Shown here one piece after another: positions 52,867 through 63,700 of a stretch of DNA of 64,000 nt. This stretch comes from Myxococcales bacterium. GTDB lineage: Bacteria; Myxococcota_A; Polyangia; Palsa-1104; JAEUJZ01. The stretch lies in assembly GCA_016794505.1 (NCBI GenBank), contig JAEUJZ010000020.1, positions 1 through 64,000 on the forward strand, given 5' to 3'. Positions within the stretch are counted from its first letter, which is position 1. Each line of letters opens with the position of its first letter. Under the pieces are notes generated by a model, which was not told the DNA's origin, did not search any database, and worked only from the letters and a program-made list of their open reading frames with translations. Position numbers and translations under genes: made by a program.

Positions 52867-53223
52867 ATGAAGGCCGGAATCCACCCCCGCTACACGACTG
52901 CCACGATCACCTGTGCCTGTGGCGCCGTCCACGAGACCGCTTCCACGCGCGGCAGCTTCACCGTTGAAATTTGCTCACGCTGCCACCCGTTCTATACGGG
53001 TCGCCAGAAGCTCGTCGACTCCGCTGGACGCATCGAGCGCTTCCAGAAGCGCTACCAACTGCCGGCCGGCGGCGCAACGCCCGCCCCCGCCCCCAAGGCA
53101 GCCCCCAAAGCAGAAGCTGCCCCGGCGGCTGCCAAAGCCGACAAGGCGGCAAAGCCTGCAGCCAAGGCCGACAAGCCCGCCAAGGCTGACAAGGCGGCCG
53201 CAAAGCCCGAAGCCAAGGCCTAG
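52867..53223 (+). CDS. rpmE: Ribosomal protein L31 with Lys/Ala-rich tail
   Basis: A protein of 118 residues. The first ~70 are normal L31: [19 protein letters not shown] and [11 protein letters not shown] supply the four zinc Cys, so this is the Cys-containing form. The last ~48 residues are an Ala/Lys/Pro extension of repeated AKADKAA units, unusual for L31 and resembling histone-like tails. The ATG at 52867 starts the L31 domain; a longer frame upstream is not supported. prfA follows after 141 bases. Confidence 0.93.
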   Translation: MKAGIHPRYTTATITCACGAVHETASTRGSFTVEICSRCHPFYTGRQKLVDSAGRIERFQKRYQLPAGGATPAPAPKAAPKAEAAPAAAKADKAAKPAAKADKPAKADKAAAKPEAKA

Positions 53224-53364
53224 CGCGGTCTCTTTCACGGGTTGCCGTCGCCAGGCTGCCCGACTCGCTGCTCGGTGCGCGTGCTGGTTTGTTTGTTGCC
53301 CTAGAAAGGGCGCCGTCCGCCGCAGCCTTTTACCATCCCCCTTCTCACCTTCCGTGTCACACCC

Positions 53365-54444
53365 ATGTCCATGTTCGACAAGCTAGCTGAGGTCGAAGCC
53401 CGCTACGCCGCGCTTGAGACACAGCTCGCCGATCCCGAAGTGTTGGCCAAGCAGCAGACGTTTCAGAAGCTGGCCAAAGAGCGTGCCGACATCGCTGATA
53501 TCGTCGACAACTATCGCTCATACAAGCAGACGGTGAAGGCGCTGGAAGAGAACGCTCCGCTCTTGCGCGAGAGCGACGCTGAGATGCGCGCCATGGCCCG
53601 CGAGGAAGAGACGCGGCTTAGTGCCGAGCGCACGACGCTAGAAGAGCGGCTCAAGGTCCTGCTACTGCCCAAGGATCCCAACGATGAAAAAAACATCGTT
53701 CTGGAAATCCGCGGCGGCACCGGGGGGGAAGAAGCAGCGCTGTTTGCCCGCGACCTGTTCCGCATGTACTGCCGCTATGCCGAGCGCAAGCGCTGGACGC
53801 TTGAGATCCTGAGCCTGTCTGAGTCGTCGTCGGGCGGTATCAAGGAAGTCGTGGCGATGATCAGCGCGCCGCCCGGCGGGCGCGTGTATTCCGAGCTCAA
53901 GTACGAGTCGGGTGTGCATCGTGTGCAGCGCGTCCCCGAAACGGAAGCGCAGGGCCGCATTCACACCTCGGCCGCCACCGTCGCTGTCTTGCCAGAGGCC
54001 GAAGACGTCGACGTCAAGATCGAAGAAAAAGATCTGCGCATCGAAGTCATGCGCTCCGGTGGTCCGGGAGGACAGTCGGTCAACACCACCGACTCGGCCG
54101 TGCAGATCATGCACATTCCAAGCGGCATCATCGTTCGCTGCCAGCAGGAAAAGTCGCAGCACAAGAACCGCTCGATGGCCATGCGCATCTTGCGCAGCAA
54201 GCTGCTCGATATCGAGCGCGAGAAGCAAGAGACCGCCGAGCGCGAAGCCCGGCGCGCCCAGGTCAAAAGCGGCGACCGATCCGAAAAGATTCGCACGTAC
54301 AACTTTCCGCAGGACCGCTTGACCGATCACCGCATCGGCCTGACCAAGCACAACCTGCCCAAGCTTCTCGACGGCGATGTTCAAGACATGATCGATGCCC
54401 TACGCGCGCACTACCAGGCCGAGGCGCTCAAGGGCAGCCAGTAA
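53365..54444 (+). CDS. prfA: Peptide chain release factor 1
   Basis: A protein of 359 residues that reads UAA and UAG stop codons. It has the stop-recognition region [19 protein letters not shown], with PET in the place of the PxT tripeptide of RF1, and the catalytic GGQ (235-237) in [12 protein letters not shown]. Length and order of domains are normal. The next ATG (53371) is an alternative start. The rpmE-prfA order is common in many bacteria. Confidence 0.95.
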   Translation: MSMFDKLAEVEARYAALETQLADPEVLAKQQTFQKLAKERADIADIVDNYRSYKQTVKALEENAPLLRESDAEMRAMAREEETRLSAERTTLEERLKVLLLPKDPNDEKNIVLEIRGGTGGEEAALFARDLFRMYCRYAERKRWTLEILSLSESSSGGIKEVVAMISAPPGGRVYSELKYESGVHRVQRVPETEAQGRIHTSAATVAVLPEAEDVDVKIEEKDLRIEVMRSGGPGGQSVNTTDSAVQIMHIPSGIIVRCQQEKSQHKNRSMAMRILRSKLLDIEREKQETAEREARRAQVKSGDRSEKIRTYNFPQDRLTDHRIGLTKHNLPKLLDGDVQDMIDALRAHYQAEALKGSQ

Positions 54445-54552
54445 TCGCGCTTGCCATGGGTCCCCGTCCCCCGCGACGTGTCGACCAGAGCCGCCGCGAA
54501 CCCCCAAAGACCCGCCTTCAGATCGCGCGCTTCCGCAGCGGGAACCACGAAC

Positions 54553-56085
54553 CTAGCGCGAACGATTGAGCAGCAGCCGACACGGCGGCGTTCCCGCTGT
54601 GCTCAGCGACAACACATCCATCTTGCCGTCCCCGTCCCAGTCCGCGGTGTGCAGTACGTGCCCCACGTTGAGCATCACCGCCGAGTAGCGCGCGATCTCC
54701 TGCGCGTCCCCAAACCCTCCCGCTCCGTCGCCCAAAAACCCCACGACCTGAGAATCCCCCCCTCCTGCCCCCCGCCCCATCCCCGCATCCAGCCGCCCGT
54801 CGCCATTGAAGTCCGCCAAGGCGAGCGTGGGGCTTACCAGGGTCGAGGGGGGAAGGTCGGGCAGCGGCGTGAACACGGCATTGCCCGCGTTGAGCAGAGG
54901 ACGCAGGGTGGTGTCGCAGCGCAGCAAAAGATCCGGCCGGCTATCGCGGTTGAGATCGCCGACGGCAGCCCCCTCGGAAGAGCAGCCCGAAATGGGCTGA
55001 TCGACGCGGGTCCACGCTTGGCCGCCCTCGTTCCGCCACAGGGTCAGGCGCGTGTTGGCCAGGCCGACCAGAACATCGCCGCGTGCATCCCCGGTCAAGT
55101 CGGCGATGGCCAGCGTCTTGGCCGGCGTGCCGCTGTCGATCACGCTGCGCGAAGAAAACAGGCCGTCTTCGCCGCTTCGCAAAAGCACGACATCGGCCGA
55201 CAAGTCGTCCGCGGCTGCGTCGCTGATCACGACATCGTCGCGGCCATCGCCGTCGGAATCACCCGCGGCCAGGGCTCGCAGGTTGTGCCCGATGGCCGCC
55301 GTGTACAGCACGCGACGACTGGGAAAGCCGCCTTGCCCATCGCCATAAAGCAGCGTCAGCGAGCCTCCGGCCGCGACCACTAGATCGCTTGCGCCATCGC
55401 GGTTGCCGTCGAGGGTCAAGATATGCTGCGTCGCCATCTGCGCCGAGCCGACCGTGACGCTGTTTCCCGACGAGAAGCCGCCGCTGCCATCGCCCCAAAA
55501 GATCTGCACTCCAGCCGACGGCAGGCTGATCACCGCCAGGTCGAGCGCGTGATCGCCGTTCCAGTCTCCACTGGCCGCACCGATGGGCAGACCGGCGACT
55601 GCGATGGCGCGGCTTTCGAACGTCAGCGTCTCGGCATAATAGGCAAACACGTCGCGCCGCTCGCTGCGATGCTGCGAGGGGTTTTCCACCGCGACCGGCA
55701 CGCGCCATCGGCCGGCCGTGCTCGGCGGCAGCGTGAAGCGCAGCTCTTCCGACGACACGAAGACGACATCACGCGCTGGCTGATCATCGACAAAGACCTT
55801 GGCACCGTCAGAAAAGCGCTGGCCGCGCAGGGTCATCGTGGTGCCGCCGCGGCTGCTGCCCACCGCAGGTACGACGCGATCGATGCGCAGCGCCGAGACG
55901 CAGATCTGGCTTGGCAGATCGCAGACTTCGTCGGTCGCGCAGCCCGCCGAAGACACGACGCAGTTGTTGGGATTCTGGCGACCAAACGGCCCCCACAGCG
56001 CATCGCAGCTTTGCAGCCACAGCGCACAGCCCATAAGCGCGACCTTCATCTGCGTGTTCAGCGATTTCGTGACAGAGAAACGCAC
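54553..56085 (-). CDS. FG-GAP/VCBS-repeat lipoprotein, copy 2
   Basis: A protein of 510 residues. A signal peptide ends in LQSC, followed by a Cys motif (NPNNCV, C, CDL, C) also found in the copy at 57628. An IPT/TIG-like domain (VVPAVGSSRGGTTMTLRGQRF) and about seven FG-GAP/VCBS repeats with calcium-loop DxNxDGxxD motifs (DWNGDHALDLAV, DSDGDGRDD, DFNGDGRLD) follow. A seven-bladed propeller is likely. The GTG start at 56085 has GGAGG six bases upstream and lies two bases after the stop of the PEGA gene. It is the last gene of the five-gene kinase operon. Confidence 0.88.
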   Translation of the reverse strand: MRFSVTKSLNTQMKVALMGCALWLQSCDALWGPFGRQNPNNCVVSSAGCATDEVCDLPSQICVSALRIDRVVPAVGSSRGGTTMTLRGQRFSDGAKVFVDDQPARDVVFVSSEELRFTLPPSTAGRWRVPVAVENPSQHRSERRDVFAYYAETLTFESRAIAVAGLPIGAASGDWNGDHALDLAVISLPSAGVQIFWGDGSGGFSSGNSVTVGSAQMATQHILTLDGNRDGASDLVVAAGGSLTLLYGDGQGGFPSRRVLYTAAIGHNLRALAAGDSDGDGRDDVVISDAAADDLSADVVLLRSGEDGLFSSRSVIDSGTPAKTLAIADLTGDARGDVLVGLANTRLTLWRNEGGQAWTRVDQPISGCSSEGAAVGDLNRDSRPDLLLRCDTTLRPLLNAGNAVFTPLPDLPPSTLVSPTLALADFNGDGRLDAGMGRGAGGGDSQVVGFLGDGAGGFGDAQEIARYSAVMLNVGHVLHTADWDGDGKMDVLSLSTAGTPPCRLLLNRSR

Positions 56086-56087
56086 GA

Positions 56088-57641
56088 TCAGCCTCCTTTT
56101 CGCGCGGTCGGCGGCAGCGTCTTTCCCGGCCACGCAAGAAGCAGCCCACCCGCCACGCCGAATGCCGCCCCGCTGCCGATGAGCACGCCGCCGATCGCGG
56201 TGGTGTCAAAGAACCGCGGACAGGCCGCAACCGGCGGCTCGACCGCATCAATGCAGCGCCCCGAGACCGTCAGCGCCGATGCGCCAAGTGCCACCAGACC
56301 CACACCGACCGCGATCGCGCCAATGCCCAGGCCCACGCGCCAGGCCGGTCGTGGTGCGCGAGCCGGCGCCACGGGTGCGTCGCTTGTTACCGACGGGACT
56401 GCTTGCAAGGTCGCGTTCACTTCGCTGATCTGCCCGCGCTGTACGACAACCGGTCGATGCTCGCTGACGAAGCCCGGCCGCGTGATGTGAAGCTCAAGCG
56501 GGCCTGAAAAGCGCTGGATGCGCAGGGGGGTCTGCCCCAGAAGCTGCGTCCCGCTGCGAACCTCGGCCCCGACGGGAACGCTGGTGACGCGCAGCTCGCC
56601 ACGCCCGCGATCCCGCGCGGCTTGCACAAGCTTCGCCAGAACCGACGCAAGCTCGGTGTCATCGGGCGCGGCGGACGCAGCCGCAGAAAAGGCCGCTTGC
56701 GCAACCGTGTCCTTTACCGCGACATCCACGATCGTGATCTGCCCCGGTGTCTCTTTTCCGTCGACCACCTGGGCCGGCTGAACGGCAATCGCCCACTCGG
56801 CTGCTTGCTCTTTGCCGTGCTGAAGGCAGCACGCGACATCGCAAGAACGCGGCGCGCTGGGGCCACTCGACACGGTCTTTTCGGCCAGATCGTGCGCGAT
56901 CAAAAGCCCTGCGATGCGACGCTGCAGCGCATCACTGCGGCCGCCATCTGGTGCGCTTGCGACATGCAAAAACACGCGCACAAGCGGCGCGCTTTCCAGC
57001 CCAGAAGGCCGCGAGCGCACGACGGTGCTCTGATCGTTGGCGAGCGCCAGGTCGACGGTGCGGCGATCTCCGGTGGCGGATTCCAAGGTCAGTCGATGCG
57101 CGCCGGGCGACAGCAAAAGCGGCAAAGAAAGTGGCAGCTGGCCGCGCAGACGATCGTCGACATATACCCAATCTGCGACGCTGCCCTGTACCCAAACTTC
57201 GCTGCGCTCGGGTCCGATCGAATCGACGATGCGCTGCGCTTCGCTGCGCTTTTCGGCACTGGCTGAAGCGCTGGCATCGGCCAGATATCGTCGCAGCAGA
57301 TCTTGGGCAACCAGGCTCTGTCCCTCGCTCCACGCGACGATGCCCAGCTGAAACAGCGTGTCGGCACTCGGCTGCAAGCGATACGCATCCGAAAGAGCAC
57401 GGCGCGCCGCCACAAAATCACGGGACGCCAGGGCCAAGACGCCTTCACTGACAAGCTGTGCCGCCCGCACCGACGGAGACTGCGCTGCATCGGCCTTGTC
57501 TGCAGCGCTGTTCGGCCGCGGCGAACGAGCCCAGGCCGGCGCGCAGCAGAGCACCCAGCCCACCAGCGCAAGCCAGCACCAAGCGGACCGGCAAGGCCGC
57601 CTTCCGAGCAAACGCAGCGACGAGAATCTAGGGTGTGACAT
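56088..57641 (-). CDS. PEGA-domain envelope protein, copy 2
   Basis: A protein of 517 residues: an N-terminal signal or membrane segment (SAWCWLALVGWVLCCAPAWA), TPR-like helices (~60-130), a first beta domain with PGAHRLTLES, a Ser/Thr kinase-operon type middle domain with several Cys, a PEGA domain (LRVTSVPVGAEVRSG...LELHITRPGF) and, at the C-terminus, two spans around a conserved Cys pair (GRCIDAVEPPVAACPRF). It is homologous along this plan to the gene at 59130. Its start lies 14 bases inside the end of the preceding lipoprotein gene. Role is unknown; anchoring or cell-wall binding is inferred for PEGA domains. Confidence 0.8.
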   Translation of the reverse strand: MSHPRFSSLRLLGRRPCRSAWCWLALVGWVLCCAPAWARSPRPNSAADKADAAQSPSVRAAQLVSEGVLALASRDFVAARRALSDAYRLQPSADTLFQLGIVAWSEGQSLVAQDLLRRYLADASASASAEKRSEAQRIVDSIGPERSEVWVQGSVADWVYVDDRLRGQLPLSLPLLLSPGAHRLTLESATGDRRTVDLALANDQSTVVRSRPSGLESAPLVRVFLHVASAPDGGRSDALQRRIAGLLIAHDLAEKTVSSGPSAPRSCDVACCLQHGKEQAAEWAIAVQPAQVVDGKETPGQITIVDVAVKDTVAQAAFSAAASAAPDDTELASVLAKLVQAARDRGRGELRVTSVPVGAEVRSGTQLLGQTPLRIQRFSGPLELHITRPGFVSEHRPVVVQRGQISEVNATLQAVPSVTSDAPVAPARAPRPAWRVGLGIGAIAVGVGLVALGASALTVSGRCIDAVEPPVAACPRFFDTTAIGGVLIGSGAAFGVAGGLLLAWPGKTLPPTARKGG

Positions 57642-59127
57642 TGCTGAGAACGCTGTAGAAATTGCCGCTGGCGCCCGCGCCGCGATGCACCACAAACAGC
57701 TCGGGCCGCGGGTTGCTGTCCAGTTGAAGCGCCATGACCAGCGACGGAAACGGTGGCACGGGATAGGTCGTCGGGGCAGCGTAACGCGCCGGGCTGATGC
57801 CATGCAGAATCGACAGCGTTCCGTTGTTCATGCTTGAGCTGAACAGCACCACATCCGCGACGCCATCGCCGTTCATGTCGCGGATCTCGACGGCACTTAG
57901 GCTGCGCGGTCCAGAAAGGGGCAGCGGCTGACGAAAGCTGTGATCTGCCGCCTGCAGCATCAGCGCCGCCCCAGGCTCGACAACACTCAGCCCAACGAGC
58001 ACATCGGGCAGACCATCGGCGTTGGCATCGCCGATCGAAAACAGGCTGGGCGAGGACGGAAAAATGGGACTGGCCCGCTCGCTGAATGCGCCGCTGCCAT
58101 TCCCGGTAAGGATTGGAAAGTTCAGATCGAATCCGTTCAGCGCGAGGACATCCAGCGACGCGTCGCCGTTTAGGTCATGCAGCGCCACGAACGCGCTGAC
58201 GCGGAAGCTCTGATACGCCAGCGCGGTGTCTTGCGACACGGCGGCAAAGGTGCCGTTGCCTTGGCTGATAAAGAGGCGCAGTCGCACGTCATCGGCGACC
58301 ACCAGATCTGCCTTGCCGTCTGAGTTCATATCCCCCAGCGCAAAGCCCCCCACGGTGGCCTGGGTTGTGACTTGGGTCGAAGACGCAAACGTCCCATCGC
58401 CCGCACCAAGCGCCACTTCAATGCTGCCCATGGGACCGGTCTGACTGATGGCCAGATCCGTCTTGCCATCGCCGTTTACATCGCCCAGCGAAAGGCCGAA
58501 TGCACGCGCAGAAAGCGCGGTGGCAATCGGCGCCGAAAGCCGGCCATCGCCCTGTCCCAACAGCGCAAAAACGCTGGAGCTAAAGCCGTCGGTGGCGACA
58601 AGATCGACCCGACCGTCTTGGTTGATGTCAGCGCTGCGCACATGACGCGGAGCAAACGGCAGCGCAACCGGCTGCGGCGCACCCAAGCGCGTCGGTTCGT
58701 AGTATCGAAACAGGCCTTCCTTGCGCACCGTCTGACCCGCCGGGTGCAGGATCTCGACCGCTACGCTGCCGCGCTGATCGCCGCTGGGCGGTGCGACCAC
58801 ACGCAGGCTGCGATCGGACAGCAGCGTCACCGGGCCTGCGTCGATGCCGCCAATCCGCACCTTTACATCGGCGGAAAAGCGCTGCCCGCTGAGCGAAAGG
58901 ATCTCGCCCCCTGGGGTGGCTACAGCTGGCGGATCGACGGCGTCAAGAAGGATGGCCGGCTCACACTCGCGCGTCTGTGGGTTGCAGGCCTGATCGGGCG
59001 CTTGGCACAGCGCCTGATTAACCACGCAGTTGTTGCTGTTTCCGACGGAATATCCGCCGTACAGCGCCTCGCAGCCGCACAGCGAACACACAAGCCACGC
59101 TGCGCGTATCCAATACTTCCAGCGCAT
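57628..59127 (-). CDS. FG-GAP/VCBS-repeat lipoprotein, copy 1
   Basis: A protein of 499 residues with the same plan as the copy at 54553: a lipobox ending in SLCGC, the Cys motif with NSNNCVV, an IPT/TIG-like domain (VDPPAVATPGGEILSLSGQRF) and FG-GAP repeats (DINQDGRVD, DVNGDGKTD, DMNSDGKAD, DLNGDASLD, DANADGLPD, DMNGDGVAD). The ATG at 59127 lies two bases after the stop of the upstream PEGA gene with GAGG eight bases away. The last 14 bases overlap the start of the second PEGA gene. Confidence 0.9.
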   Translation of the reverse strand: MRWKYWIRAAWLVCSLCGCEALYGGYSVGNSNNCVVNQALCQAPDQACNPQTRECEPAILLDAVDPPAVATPGGEILSLSGQRFSADVKVRIGGIDAGPVTLLSDRSLRVVAPPSGDQRGSVAVEILHPAGQTVRKEGLFRYYEPTRLGAPQPVALPFAPRHVRSADINQDGRVDLVATDGFSSSVFALLGQGDGRLSAPIATALSARAFGLSLGDVNGDGKTDLAISQTGPMGSIEVALGAGDGTFASSTQVTTQATVGGFALGDMNSDGKADLVVADDVRLRLFISQGNGTFAAVSQDTALAYQSFRVSAFVALHDLNGDASLDVLALNGFDLNFPILTGNGSGAFSERASPIFPSSPSLFSIGDANADGLPDVLVGLSVVEPGAALMLQAADHSFRQPLPLSGPRSLSAVEIRDMNGDGVADVVLFSSSMNNGTLSILHGISPARYAAPTTYPVPPFPSLVMALQLDSNPRPELFVVHRGAGASGNFYSVLSNVTP

Positions 59128-59129
59128 GA

Positions 59130-60704
59130 TTAGGGCCTCGATTGCGCGGCATGACGTGGACGCCGCGGTCCAGGAACCGCAAGCAGCACGACTCCGGCCA
59201 GGGCCGACACCGCCCCGACCGAGACCAAGGTGGTTCCTAGAGTCGCGGTCTGATACAGCCGCTCGCATTGGGTGGCCGGCGGCTGCACCACATCAATGCA
59301 GCTTCCGTGTATCTGCAGCGCACCAACGCCAAAGCCGATCAGCGTCGCGCCTGCGGCAACAGCCAAAGCGCCTGTCGCAAGCCGCCAGCGCGGCCGTGGC
59401 TGCCGCTCAACCAGCACCGCTGCGGGCTGCTGTGAGCTGGGCTCAGCGACGGCAACATTCGGTGGCGGGACGGGCTCAAGCGTGAGGTCGAGCGCCTCGT
59501 TGGATCCTTCGCTCAGCGTCATCGTGCGCAGAAGCGGCAGATATCCAGCGCGGCGAGCCTGGATGCGTAGCTCACCTGCCCACACGCTACGCTCGACGGG
59601 CAGCGCACCCAGCGAAATTCCGTTGAGCGAAAGCTCGGCATCGGCGGGCTCCACACGGATGCGCACGCGCGCTCGCGGTCGCCCGAATCCTTGCTTGTTG
59701 ACACGCTCGACAAGCTGCGCAAGTCGCTCGGCCAGCACGTCCGGTGTGCAGGCGGCGCAGCGCTCCTCCACATGGGCAGCGGCATCGACAACGAAGGGAT
59801 CGAGCAGCGTGACTCGCAGCAGTCGATCGGCAGGGACCGACGCAGGTGAGCGATCCGCGCCCGGCTCGGACGCAGCCGCTGCAGGCGCGCTCGCAGGTGA
59901 AGAACTCGCTGCCAGAGGCTCGGACACGCGGACCACAAGGACGTACTCGGCTTGGCTGCGCTGCGCGATCTCGGCCAAGCATGCCGCCTGCTGGTTGCAG
60001 CGGGCAAGCTCCTGCGCTAGGTCGGATGGCGACGACAACAACACAAGGGGCGAGCCACGCAGGCCTCGCTCGACGACGGTATCTGGGCGTTGTCCTTGCG
60101 GCAGGCTCAGCCCGAAAGGCGCTGCCACCAGCAGAGCGTGCGGCGGCTGGGACACCATCACGGCCCCGGCTTCGCGATTGGCGCGCACTTCCATGCGTCG
60201 ACCGGCGCGCACCTGAACCTGTACACGCAGCGGTGCGCTGCCCCCGACAAACTCGATGGCATGGGAACCAACGGACAGCAGCAGCGGCACGGGCAGCGGC
60301 AAGCGCGCGACGTCTTGCTCATCGACGCGCACAAGCCAGCTGGGTTCGCCCAAGACCACCACCTCGCCGGCCTCGGGTCGCGCGGTCGCAAGGATGGCCT
60401 GAGCCTGCTCGCGCTGAGCCGGGGACAGTCGCAACTCGGCATCTGCCGAAGCCAGCAAGCGACGCACGCGATCGTGGGCTTCGACGACGCGCCCAGCCGC
60501 CTGCGCCGCCTGGGCCGCAGCGAGCGCTTGGGCCGAGGCATCGACCGGCTCATGCGCGATCGCTTTTTTCGCTGCGACCTGCTTGGTCTTGCCTGGCTTG
60601 GCCCAACCGACGGACACCGCGCCCAAAAGCCACAGCAGCAGCACAAACCATGTGCCCAAAACAGGCCTGAAGCAGCCTGTCTTTTGTGCCGATGTTCGCA
60701 TCAT
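59130..60704 (-). CDS. PEGA-domain envelope protein, copy 1
   Basis: A protein of 524 residues: a membrane or signal segment (TWFVLLLWLLGAVSVGWA), an Ala/Gln-rich helical part, a first beta domain with VPLLLSVGSHAIEFVGG, a central domain, a PEGA domain (RVRIRVEPADAELSLNG...ELRIQARRAGY) and two C-terminal spans after a Cys pair (GSCIDVVQPPATQC). It is the paralogue of the gene at 56088. Its ATG overlaps the kinase stop (ATGA). No catalytic motif is seen. Confidence 0.82.
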   Translation of the reverse strand: MMRTSAQKTGCFRPVLGTWFVLLLWLLGAVSVGWAKPGKTKQVAAKKAIAHEPVDASAQALAAAQAAQAAGRVVEAHDRVRRLLASADAELRLSPAQREQAQAILATARPEAGEVVVLGEPSWLVRVDEQDVARLPLPVPLLLSVGSHAIEFVGGSAPLRVQVQVRAGRRMEVRANREAGAVMVSQPPHALLVAAPFGLSLPQGQRPDTVVERGLRGSPLVLLSSPSDLAQELARCNQQAACLAEIAQRSQAEYVLVVRVSEPLAASSSPASAPAAAASEPGADRSPASVPADRLLRVTLLDPFVVDAAAHVEERCAACTPDVLAERLAQLVERVNKQGFGRPRARVRIRVEPADAELSLNGISLGALPVERSVWAGELRIQARRAGYLPLLRTMTLSEGSNEALDLTLEPVPPPNVAVAEPSSQQPAAVLVERQPRPRWRLATGALAVAAGATLIGFGVGALQIHGSCIDVVQPPATQCERLYQTATLGTTLVSVGAVSALAGVVLLAVPGPRRPRHAAQSRP

Positions 60705-63700
60705 GGACAGGACCCGGCGCGCACGGTCTGGTGCGCCTTGATCTGCACGGTCTGAGCGTGCCCATCGACGACAACTTCGTGTGTACCAGGCTGCATCCAC
60801 AGCGAAACTTCCTGGCACGAGCGCCCGGTTTTTTTCGGCATGATCAAGATGCCCAAGCGCGGCACCAAGCGCAGCACAGCGTCTTGGGCAGCGGCCTTGT
60901 CGCGATCCTTTCCGCTGACGGAAGAGGCCTGCTTCACGGCGCGCTGAAACTCCTGCATGGCCTCGGCCAAGTGGCCTTTCGCTTCGTGCATGCGAGCCAG
61001 CTGAAACGACACGTCAAACAGCAGCGCTTCACAGCCGCTGTTGCGTTCCGGCTTGCTACACAGCTTGCGCGCCTTTTCCAGCGAGCGCTGCGCGCGATCG
61101 TAGTCCTTTGCGGCCAGTGACTGCTCACCACTGCGAGCCAGATCGTGGGCCAGCGCCGCTGCACTCTTCGTCGGTGTCGATGTGGTCTCGCTGGCCTTCG
61201 CTTCACGTAGCGCTTCGCTGGACGTCTCTTTCTTTGCATCTGCTTTTGCATCTGCGCCGGGCTGCGCTGCGTCCGGCAGGACCCCCGGCGCAGCAACCGC
61301 CTGCGCTGCCGATGCTGTCGAGCCAGCCGCCGTATTTTTTTCGCGGTCTGCGCTCGTCGCGGAAGGTCGCTCGCCGCCGGCTTCGGGCTCTGCCTTTTCG
61401 GACGCTGCTCCGGCTGCAAGCGGAGCCAGCAAGCGTGCCAAGAGCGCCGCCGCTTGCGCCTTCACGGCCGGATCGTGGTCTTCAGCCAAGCTGCGCAAAA
61501 GCGACTGCAGCGCAGGCGAATTCGCAGAGCCCGCAGCGGCCTGTGCAGCCAGCGTATCGAGCACTGCGCGTCGAACTTCAGGCTCGCGCTCGCGTGCAGC
61601 GCGGCGCAGAAGAGGCAGCGCCACATCGCTCGGTGCTTGCCCCAGGGCTTCGATCGCCGCAAGACGCTGTTCAAGCGGCGCACCCAGCGCCAAAAGGTCG
61701 CTGTCGGCGGCCTGTACCGCCTTTTCGCCGAGCCGACGCAGCAGCGCATACGCCGCGCTTGCCATGGGGCCGCCCCGCTTCATCGCTTCGCTTAACACCG
61801 GAATGGCGCGCCGATCCCCGCGCTCGGCCAAGCGCCGCGCCGCCGCCATGCGCACCGCCGGGGACTCATCTGCGAGGGCTGTGATCAACACCTCGCTCTC
61901 GCCGTCCACATGTTCGACAAGCAGCTTGCGGACCTCGGCGCTCTGCGAGAGCTGAAAGCCCAGCAAGCGCTCGCGCTGGCTGGTATCGCCCAAGCGCAAA
62001 AGCAGCGATGCCGCCAAGAGCTGTTCCTGTGCCGAGCCGCGCTCGACGAGCTCGCGCACCCAGGTCTGCGCCTCGCTCAGCAGACCGGACACACCGACAC
62101 GGCGCAGCGCCTGTCCAAGCCGTCCCATCGCCTGCAAGGTTTCGCTGCGAACGCTGCCATCGGCGTCCAACACGCCATCGCGCAGCGCCAACCACGCCGC
62201 ATGATCGCCGCGCCGCGCCAGGGCCCGCACGGCACTGCGACGAACGCGCACTTCTGGATCATGAACCAGCTTGGCCAGAAGCGCGGTCGCTTTGTCCGAT
62301 GCGCTGTCCCCCAAGACCGCGGCCGCCGACTGCCGCACCACCCAGTCGCTGTCGTCGAGAGCCAAGCGCGCCCAGGCCATGCTCTGTTCCGACAGTGTGC
62401 TGGGCTGGCGCGAGGCGATGTGCAGGATGGAAAGCGCCGCGGACCGCAGCACTGCACGTCCACTTTCGACGCCGCCTGCCACGTCATCTTGCGGCAGAAG
62501 CGGCACCAGCAAGCGCACATCGAGCGCGGTGCCCGCTTGCCCCAGGCCCTCGCAGGCGAGCTCGCGCGCGGCGGCAGTCGCGTGGCGATCGCTGACTACG
62601 CTGCGAAACAAGGTCAAGCCCACTGGATCTTCCGGCGTCGCCAGAAGACGCGCGGCGGGCAGCTGATCCGGCCCTGGCTGCGTGGCCAAATTGAGCAGAA
62701 ACTCGCGACCTTTTTCGTCGCCAAGCTGGGCCAGCTTGGCCGCGGCCAAGAGCTTGTGCTCGCGACGTCCCGGCACCAACAAGCGCTCGCGAAGCTGCGT
62801 GCGCGCCGACGGATCTCCGGCTTGTGCCAAGCGCGCAAGGATGCGAATCAGCTGCTCTTCGGGCACGTCCGGCCCTGCAGCCACCGCTGACAGCAGATCC
62901 TGCGCGGTGCGATCGCCCTGCTCGGCCAAAAGATACGCCGCGCGCTGACGAGCCGCTGCATCGTCGCTGCTCAGGGCCTGTTGCAGATGGCGTCCGCCTT
63001 CAGCTTGGCCCAGCTGATCAAGCGCTCCGGCCGCCGCGATCTTCACCGCGGGCTGACTGGACTGCCCCAAGAGCTGACGCAGCGCGGGCACTGCTGCGCG
63101 CTCGCCAAGCTGACCCAGAGCACTGGCTGCCTGTGCTTGCACGTCGGCATCGGGACTAGCAAGCAGCGCTTCCAGCGTCGATCGCAGCGCGGGATCATGC
63201 GTCGATCCACACGCAGCAAGCAGCGCGGCACGGCTGCTCGCTGGGCCCTGTGAGAGCTGTATGCGCAGGAAGCTTCGGGCTCGCTCGCGCGCTGCCAGCA
63301 GCTCGCCTTCCGCAAGGCGGTCGCTCGGTGCGCGCGTGAAGACGAACTGGCGATACGCCACCACGCCGCCCAGGGTGACAAGCAACAGCGACGGAACCAA
63401 GAGCAGCCACAGCGGAACGTAGCGCCCAAACAACGTCACCACGCGTGGCGGCCGACCGCTCGTCAAGACCTCGGCGGCGCTCTTGCCCATCAGCACGCGC
63501 TCGCCGCGCGCCAGCAGCAGCGCGTCGATCTCGCGCTGCAGCGCCTTGGACACTTCGCGCATGTTGGCGAAGCGCTGCTCGGGCTCTTTGGCCAAGAGCT
63601 TCAGCAGGATTTTCTCGACGGCGCTAGGGACTGGGTCCATACGCACCGGCCGCCGCTCGTGCAGCGCAGGCACGGGCCGCGTGACGTGCTTGGCCAAGAT

